Source: Caballeronia novacaledonica (GTDB taxonomy: Bacteria; Pseudomonadota; Gammaproteobacteria; Burkholderiales; Burkholderiaceae). Taken from it: a stretch of 64,000 nt of DNA. Positions 59,004 to 64,000 of the stretch are shown here, piece after piece (positions within the stretch are counted from its first letter, which is position 1; every line of letters begins with the position of its first letter). The stretch spans positions 1 through 64,000 of the forward strand of contig NZ_OGTP01000024.1 of assembly GCF_900258035.1 (NCBI RefSeq), read 5' to 3'. The notes beneath the pieces are model-generated. The model did no database searches and was not told the DNA's origin. It worked only from the letters and a program-made list of their open reading frames with translations. The position numbers and the translations under genes were made by a program.

Positions 59004-61235
59004 TTACCGTGTCGAAACTTCCGAGCTCGATGTCTCGGATTGCGAGTGCTGGGGCGCACCGGATGCCGGGGACGGATCAGCCGGTTCTGCCGGCTTCGCG
59101 TCGAGCGCCGCCGCGATTTGCGCGCGCGTGCGGACGAATTCCTTCTCGAAATCGAACGTGCGGCGCGCCGTGGACATCGCCATCAGCACGCTCGCACCGC
59201 CCTGCCCTGCATCTTTGAGCCAGAACCAGAGCCGGCGTTCGCGGACGTAGAACATCGAAAAAATTCCGACCACCAGCAGAAGGCTGCCAAGATACACCAG
59301 ATTTTTACCTGGCGCGCGCGTCAACTGGAATACCGAAGCTTGCACCTGCTTGAAGTTGTCCAGTTGCAGAAAGACGGGCGAACCGTACAGAAAGCTGTCG
59401 GAAAGCGCGTTGATGGACGCCTGAACGAACGCGGAGTTCTTTTCATCCACTTTAGCGTCGGGCTGGCCGTTTTGCTCTCGGGAAATCTGCCAGACGTCCC
59501 ACATCGCGCCTTCGAGCATGCGCATCAGCAAGCCCGCCGCCTTCTCCTGCTCGCCCTTCGGCACCGAACGGTCAATGAACGTCGCGACGCTCTGGAAGCC
59601 GCCAATCATCTGCGGATTCGTCGTCGGTTTGCCGGTTTCGTCGACGCCGGCAAAGAGATTCAGCACGCGAACCGCGCTTTCTTCCAGATGCTTCTGCAGT
59701 TCGCCGTTCTCCTGCGGAACCGAACGCAGCGCGAAACGATGCGCGGCTTCGGCGCGCGTCGCGGGCGTCGCGAGCGCGGCGCGCAAGTCCATCCACTGCT
59801 TGATCGTGCCCTGTTCGTCGGCGGGAATGCGCAGATAGCGGAACGGATCGTTCGGGCTCACGCGCATGCCCGCGAGGAACATGCGCTGGCCGCTTACGTC
59901 GATCGGCAGCATGTAGTTGCTGTACTCGCGCGCCTGGCCGTCCGTGCCACGCACCTTGTATTGCACCGATGGGCCGATGTTGCGCAGATCAGTCGGCTTG
60001 GAAGTCTTCGCGCCGGAGCCGAGACGCTCGTCGAATGCGTCGCGCAGCGTTTCCTTCTTGCCGACGCCGCGCGCGTCCGGCGCGCCGCTGCCATCGGTCA
60101 TGTTTTCGACGTTGATCGCGCGGAAATCCGTGAACTCGACGGTTTCGCCTTGCGCGCCGGTGAACTGCGTGCCGACGGGCGACGTGCCGCCGATCGTGCC
60201 GCTGAAAGGCGCGCTTTTCGCGCTGCCGCCGGTCATCGGCCAGGCGGTCATTTCGAGCTTCGAGCCGCCGTCCTGGAAGCTCGACTGATAAATCGAAATG
60301 CCGTCGTACGTGAACGGCTTGTTCACCTCGACGCGTGCCGGAACGCGTTTGCCCGTTTTGTGATCGATCACGACGATGTCGCTCGCGAAGAGCTTCGGCA
60401 TGCCGGTCGAGTAGTAATCGACGATGAACTTGTTCAGTTGAATCGAAAACGGCAAGTCTTGAATGATCGAGCCGTCCTGCTGGTTCAGGATCGCCGTGCC
60501 CACGAACTGGCCTTCCGGCACCCACGCATAGCCGCGGAACGTCGGGTTCGACGTCGCGAGGCGATGCTCGGGCGGAATGTCGTTGATGACGGCGTTGCTG
60601 TTGATCGGCGTCTTGTTGAACATCCACATCTGCAGCTTGATGGGCAGATTGCTGTCCAGCAGCCCGCCGATGCAGATCACGACAATCGCGACGTGCGCCG
60701 AGATATAGCCGATCTTCGTCATCGCGCCGCGCTTGCCCGCGATGAGCGTCGCGCCGGTGTCGGTCTGGCGCGTCACGGTGCGGTAGCCCATTTTCGCGGC
60801 AAGGCGTTCGAGCGTCGCGGCGGTCTGCGCGCGGTTCGCCGATACCGTGAATTCGCCCTTGTGATGAAACGCGCGCAGGCCGCCTTCATGCACGCGATCC
60901 TTCCAGCTCTTGAGGTCCGCGATCATCTTCGGACTGTTGCGGATGACGCACAGCGACACCGAGATCACGAGAAAGATCAGGATGAGCATGAACCACCACG
61001 CGCTGTACACGTTGTAGAGGCTCACGCCGCGGAAAATGTCCGCCCAGAACGGACCGAACTGATTCACATAGTTGGGATACGGGTCTTCTTGCGTGAGCAC
61101 CGTACCGATGATGCTCGCGATCGCCAGAATGACCAGCAACGCGATGGCGAAGCGCATCGAACTGACGAGTTCGATGAAATGCCTGATGGCCCGACGAGCC
61201 GACTTCGACTGCAAACCCGATGTGGTGACGCTCAT
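59004..61235 (-). CDS. resB: System II cytochrome c biogenesis protein ResB (Ccs1)
   Basis: 743 residues. Three N-terminal membrane helices (FIELVSSMRFAIALLVILAI to YNVYSAWWFMLILIFLVISV, then IGYISAHVAIVVICIGGL), a large periplasmic domain, and a last helix near 690 (NLVYLGSLLLVVGIFSMF) before a charged cytoplasmic tail. ResB binds apocytochrome c. Operon with ccsB. Length is at the long end, as in other betaproteobacteria. Confidence 0.96.
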   Translation of the reverse strand: MSVTTSGLQSKSARRAIRHFIELVSSMRFAIALLVILAIASIIGTVLTQEDPYPNYVNQFGPFWADIFRGVSLYNVYSAWWFMLILIFLVISVSLCVIRNSPKMIADLKSWKDRVHEGGLRAFHHKGEFTVSANRAQTAATLERLAAKMGYRTVTRQTDTGATLIAGKRGAMTKIGYISAHVAIVVICIGGLLDSNLPIKLQMWMFNKTPINSNAVINDIPPEHRLATSNPTFRGYAWVPEGQFVGTAILNQQDGSIIQDLPFSIQLNKFIVDYYSTGMPKLFASDIVVIDHKTGKRVPARVEVNKPFTYDGISIYQSSFQDGGSKLEMTAWPMTGGSAKSAPFSGTIGGTSPVGTQFTGAQGETVEFTDFRAINVENMTDGSGAPDARGVGKKETLRDAFDERLGSGAKTSKPTDLRNIGPSVQYKVRGTDGQAREYSNYMLPIDVSGQRMFLAGMRVSPNDPFRYLRIPADEQGTIKQWMDLRAALATPATRAEAAHRFALRSVPQENGELQKHLEESAVRVLNLFAGVDETGKPTTNPQMIGGFQSVATFIDRSVPKGEQEKAAGLLMRMLEGAMWDVWQISREQNGQPDAKVDEKNSAFVQASINALSDSFLYGSPVFLQLDNFKQVQASVFQLTRAPGKNLVYLGSLLLVVGIFSMFYVRERRLWFWLKDAGQGGASVLMAMSTARRTFDFEKEFVRTRAQIAAALDAKPAEPADPSPASGAPQHSQSETSSSEVSTR

Positions 61236-61255
61236 TCAAACTCCGGCTGGACAGC

Positions 61256-61306
61256 AAAAAAGGGTGGAGACGCTGGCGGTCTCATCGACCGACGTCCCAC
61301 CCTTTT
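61256..61306 (-). terminator. Terminator of the cytochrome c4 gene
   Basis: On the minus strand AAAAGGGTGG ... CCACCCTTTTTT with an inner GGTC/GACC stem in the loop, ending in T6; lies between the cytochrome c4 stop and resB. It separates the cytochrome gene from its assembly genes. Confidence 0.8.
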
Positions 61307-61410
61307 CTTGTTTTCGCGCCGGTCTTCTCGGACATTCCGGGACCGGCTTCGTAGTATGGGCGACTCCCGCGTTTGCCGGCGGGAACCGCTGGACGCTGAC
61401 TGCTGCGCGT

Positions 61411-62085
61411 TTAATGCAACCCGGCGATGTAGTCGGCAACCGCCTTCATCTCCGCTTCATTCAGGCGCGAGGAAATCTGGTGCATCGGCTCGCTGTTGGC
61501 GCGTTGTCCCGATGCGAAGGCGTTCAACTGCGCCACGGTGTAATCGCCCCATTGCCACGACAGCCGCGGATACTGCACCGGAATGCCCATGCCGGTCGCG
61601 CCGTGGCAGGCCGCGCACGCCGGCACGCCCTTGTCCGCGATGCCGCCGCGATAAATTTTCTGGCCCAGTGCGACGTCGTTCTTGTCGCGCGCGAAGTTGG
61701 GCTTGGCCTTCTGCGACGCGAAATATGCCGCGACGTTCACCATGTCCTGATCCGACAGTGCGCCCGCAATGCCCGCCATGATCGGATTGTTGCGCGCCGG
61801 CGCCTTCGCGCCCGGCTGCGTCTTGTAATCCTTCAATTGCTTGACGATGTATTCGGCATGCTGGCCCGCGAGCTTCGGAAACGCCGCGCCGGCGCTGTTG
61901 CCGTCTGCCGCGTGACACGCGGCGCACACCTGGGTCGCGATGGCCTGGCCTCGCGCCGCGTCCGGCTTCGCCGCTTGAGCAGGCTCCGCCGCATTCACCG
62001 ACATCGATACTGCTAGTCCACTCAAACCCGCACCGAAAGCCGCCGCTGCCCGAATCACCACCAGAGACCTGTACAGTCGGTTCAT
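61411..62085 (-). CDS. Dihaem cytochrome c4-type protein
   Basis: 224 residues. Signal peptide of about 32 residues, then two homologous class I cytochrome c domains with haem sites CAACH at 54-58 and 157-161; distal Met ligands are expected in NPIMAGIAGALSD and EPMHQISSRL. Cytochrome c4 shuttles electrons from bc1 to terminal oxidases. Start at ATG 62085 (MNRLYRSLVV); an upstream in-frame ATG at 62130 has no conserved residues after it. Divergent from yihA. Confidence 0.93.
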   Translation of the reverse strand: MNRLYRSLVVIRAAAAFGAGLSGLAVSMSVNAAEPAQAAKPDAARGQAIATQVCAACHAADGNSAGAAFPKLAGQHAEYIVKQLKDYKTQPGAKAPARNNPIMAGIAGALSDQDMVNVAAYFASQKAKPNFARDKNDVALGQKIYRGGIADKGVPACAACHGATGMGIPVQYPRLSWQWGDYTVAQLNAFASGQRANSEPMHQISSRLNEAEMKAVADYIAGLH

Positions 62086-62279
62086 TCGCGTACCCTGTTT
62101 TTCGTCTTGTGAGAATGTGAGGTTCTGCAAAAAACGACGGCGACCGATTATCGCCGCAAGATACCCGAACTCGCTGAACGAAGAGGCTCAAAAAGTGCCC
62201 GAAAACTGTCTCGCTCCTCTGTGGGTGCCGCCTGCGGCTTGGGTCTTGCGTGCCCGTGCTGGTCTTTAAAAATCCGTCG

Positions 62280-62291
62280 TATTGTACAATA
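62280..62291. promoter_or_regulatory. Palindrome in the cytochrome c4 / yihA divergent region
   Basis: Perfect 12-bp palindrome TATTGTACAATA, about 97 bp before the yihA ATG. It contains TACAAT, which could serve as a -10 box for yihA, but no matching -35 is clear; the upstream TTGCGT at 62246 pairs better with TAAAAAT. The rest of the 302-bp gap (62086-62387) shows a minus-strand GATAAT near 62138 that might serve the cytochrome gene and nothing else I can support. Confidence 0.3.
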
Positions 62292-62387
62292 ACCCGCTAC
62301 ACGCAAAGACGCCAGTCGGGGCATGCCCAGTATTTGCCGGGTTCTCAAGGCTTGAAGTTTTCGCAGCTCTTTCGATTGGGCCCCGCC

Positions 62388-63050
62388 ATGTCATTTCTGC
62401 TTCACCAATCCCGCTTCTTTACAACCGTCAATCATCTGCGCGATCTGCCGCCCACGCCGCAGCCCGAAATCGCATTTGGCGGACGCTCGAACGCGGGAAA
62501 ATCGACGGCCATCAATATTCTGTGCAACCAGAAGCGCCTCGCGTTCGCGAGCAAGACGCCGGGACGCACGCAGCATATCAACTACTTCTCGGTCGGGCCG
62601 GAAGCTTCGCCGACCGGCTATCTCGTCGATCTTCCCGGCTACGGCTACGCCGAAGTGCCGGGCGCCGCGAAGGAACATTGGCAGCGTCTGCTCTCGACTT
62701 ATCTCCAGAGTCGAGCGCAGTTGCGCGGCATGATCCTGATGATGGATTCGCGCCGCCCGCTGACCGAACTCGATCGCATCATGATCGACTGGTTCGCGCC
62801 GACCGGAAAACCGATTCACACGCTGCTCACAAAATGCGACAAATTGACGCGACAGGAGATGACCAACGCCCTTCGCGCGACCAAGAAATCGCTGGCCGAA
62901 TACAAGGATGCGGGCTATCGCGGCGAACTCACCGTGCAGCTCTTCTCCGCACTCAAGCGCACGGGACTGGACGAAGCGCACGAACAGATCGAAAGCTGGC
63001 TGATGCCCGAGGAAGCCGGCGAGAACGCGTCGGAAGACGCAACCGACTAG
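62388..63050 (+). CDS. yihA: Ribosome-biogenesis GTPase YihA/EngB
   Basis: 220 residues, TRAFAC GTPase needed for large-subunit assembly. G1 GGRSNAGKST (31-40), G3 DLPGYGYAEVPG, G4 TKCDKL, with LASKTPGRTQHINYFSV for G2. The ATG 62388 begins MSFLLHQSRFFTTVNHLRDL; longer upstream frames add no conserved sequence. Divergent from the cytochrome c4 gene. Confidence 0.96.
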   Translation: MSFLLHQSRFFTTVNHLRDLPPTPQPEIAFGGRSNAGKSTAINILCNQKRLAFASKTPGRTQHINYFSVGPEASPTGYLVDLPGYGYAEVPGAAKEHWQRLLSTYLQSRAQLRGMILMMDSRRPLTELDRIMIDWFAPTGKPIHTLLTKCDKLTRQEMTNALRATKKSLAEYKDAGYRGELTVQLFSALKRTGLDEAHEQIESWLMPEEAGENASEDATD

Positions 63051-63078
63051 GCGCGGCGCGCATCGCCGGCATGAAAAA

Positions 63079-63101
63079 AACCCGCCGCATGACGGCGGGT
63101 T
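63079..63101 (-). terminator. Hairpin after yihA with its T-run on the minus strand
   Basis: AACCCGCCG / CGGCGGGTT, 9-bp stem with a 5-nt loop. On the plus strand only TTAAC follows; on the minus strand the stem is followed by T7. As drawn it would stop leftward transcripts rather than yihA, although a T-poor hairpin may still help end yihA. Confidence 0.5.
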
Positions 63102-63180
63102 AACAGCCTAATCGAACATCGACAGGCACCCGCTCAGGGAGGAGAAGCGGGGAGTCCGGCGGCAAGCGCCTCGCTCGATC

Positions 63181-63209
63181 GGTATGATATACCATTGTCT
63201 CAAAATGGT
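63181..63209. promoter_or_regulatory. Nested inverted repeats upstream of hemB
   Basis: GGTAT-GAT-ATACC (63181-63193) overlaps ACCATT ... AATGGT (63191-63209), about 97-125 bp before the hemB ATG. TATGAT within it is a possible -10 for hemB, without a good -35. They could also be protein-binding sites. The rest of the yihA-hemB gap shows no gene. Confidence 0.25.
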
Positions 63210-63305
63210 TTCGGGCGCGGCCAAGTGCTTGTTCAGCAAGGATTTACCCACTTTCGAAGCCGTTTTTCGACCTCCCCGGAAGACCACTTCAATTCGAGTC
63301 ACGAC

Positions 63306-64000
63306 ATGAGCTTCTATCCCCATCATCGCCCGCGCCGGATGCGCCGCGATGACTTCTCGCGCCGTCTGATGCGCGAAAACCTACTCACGACGAACGACCT
63401 CATTTACCCGGTGTTCATCGTCGAAGGCACGAATACGCGGCAGGCGGTGCCGTCGATGCCCGGCGTCGAGCGCACGTCCGTCGATTTGCTGATGAAAGTC
63501 GCCGAGCAGTGCGTCGAACTGGGCGTGCCGGTGCTGTCGCTGTTTCCGGCGATCGAGCCGTCGCTCAAGACGCCCGATGGCCGCGAAGCCACGAATCCGG
63601 AAGGTCTCATTCCGCGCGCCGTGCGCGAGCTGAAAAAGAACTTCCCGATGCTCGGTGTGCTGACGGACGTCGCGCTCGATCCGTACACGAGCCACGGCCA
63701 GGACGGCGTGCTCGACGAAGAAGGCTACGTGAAGAACGACGAAACGAGCGAAATTCTCGTCGAGCAGGCGCGCACGCAGGCGGAAGCGGGCGTGGATATC
63801 GTCGCGCCGTCGGACATGATGGACGGCCGCATCGGCGCGATCCGCGAGATGCTCGAAAGTGAAAGCCACATCCACACGCGCATCATGGCGTACGCGGCGA
63901 AGTACGCGTCGGCGTTTTACGGCCCGTTCCGCGACGCAGTCGGCTCGGCCGCGAATCTCGGCAAAGGCAACAAGATGACGTATCAGATGGACCCTGCCAA
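63306..64000 (+). CDS. hemB: Porphobilinogen synthase, 5' part, cut by the window edge
   Basis: 231 residues visible of about 330. Condenses two 5-aminolevulinate molecules in haem synthesis. RRMRRDDFSRRLMRENLLTT, PVLSLFPAIEPSLKTPDG and DVALDPYTSHGQDGV are conserved; the last shows the magnesium-type site (Asp-rich, no zinc cysteines). PSDMMDGRIGAIREML and the start of the Schiff-base lysine region (AYAAKYASAFYGPFRDA) follow; the C-terminal part lies outside. Start at ATG 63306. Haem from this pathway feeds the cytochromes encoded nearby. Confidence 0.96.
   Translation, partial: MSFYPHHRPRRMRRDDFSRRLMRENLLTTNDLIYPVFIVEGTNTRQAVPSMPGVERTSVDLLMKVAEQCVELGVPVLSLFPAIEPSLKTPDGREATNPEGLIPRAVRELKKNFPMLGVLTDVALDPYTSHGQDGVLDEEGYVKNDETSEILVEQARTQAEAGVDIVAPSDMMDGRIGAIREMLESESHIHTRIMAYAAKYASAFYGPFRDAVGSAANLGKGNKMTYQMDPA

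Noticed and set aside
63108..63326. Minus-strand frame of 72 codons between yihA and hemB
   Set aside because: It overlaps the hemB start and the repeats, lacks a ribosome site, and shows no family pattern.

Overview
The window is a stretch of a high-GC betaproteobacterial main chromosome, almost certainly Burkholderiaceae (Paraburkholderia/Caballeronia/Burkholderia type). The gene order petABC-sspAB, hisGDCB-marC-hisHAFIE-tatABC, mlaFEDACB-yadGH-ibaG-murA, ponA/pilMNOPQ-aroKB-dgt and cyaY/lptM-lysA is the housekeeping layout I associate with that family. Genus and gene names come from recognising protein motifs and order, not from a database search.

Region by region: 0-4.4 kb (minus strand) holds the cytochrome bc1 operon petABC, the stringent-starvation genes sspA and sspB, and a tRNA-Thr(UGU). 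4.5-6.6 kb has a NIF3-family gene head to head with a membrane-anchored DegS/AlgW-type protease. 6.6-18.2 kb (minus) is one long run from murA and hisG through all his genes except hisZ to hinT and tatABC. 18.3-24.7 kb (minus) carries ibaG, a YadGH-type ABC-2 exporter and the complete Mla phospholipid-transport set, with the outer-membrane lipoprotein gene mlaA embedded. 24.8-28.4 kb is a thiOSGE operon behind a TPP riboswitch, divergent from a fused permease-ATPase of the SbmA/BacA-like family (28.6-30.3 kb). 30.4-36.8 kb is gltBD (glutamate synthase).

37.0-44.2 kb is the most accessory-looking part: a REP-associated-type transposase relative whose HUH motif has lost its first histidine, an OmpW-type porin, a DUF883 protein and a full ugpBAECQ glycerol-3-phosphate uptake and hydrolysis operon, placed between dgt and gltBD. 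44.3-51.3 kb (minus) is pilM-pilN-pilOP-pilQ-aroK-aroB-dgt, in which PilO and PilP are a single fused polypeptide and PilQ is short. 51.6-56.0 kb (plus, except cyaY) has PBP1A, lptM and lysA. 56.0-62.1 kb (minus) holds the MsrPQ methionine-sulfoxide repair pair, the System II cytochrome c assembly proteins ResB and CcsB, and a dihaem cytochrome c4. The right edge has yihA (engB) and the 5' part of hemB.

Several modules connect: Tat translocase (tatABC) with two likely Tat clients (Rieske protein PetA, molybdoprotein MsrP); haem synthesis (hemB) and cytochrome c assembly (resB/ccsB) with c-type cytochromes (petC, cytochrome c4); envelope upkeep (mla, murA, ponA, DegS-like protease, pilus secretin). 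I found no CRISPR array, prophage, integron or toxin-antitoxin pair. No clearly new multi-gene system is visible. The observations most worth following are the PilO-PilP fusion, the HUH-degenerate transposase relative, the roughly 160-residue N-terminal extension of ThiE, and the long spacer between the TPP aptamer and thiO.
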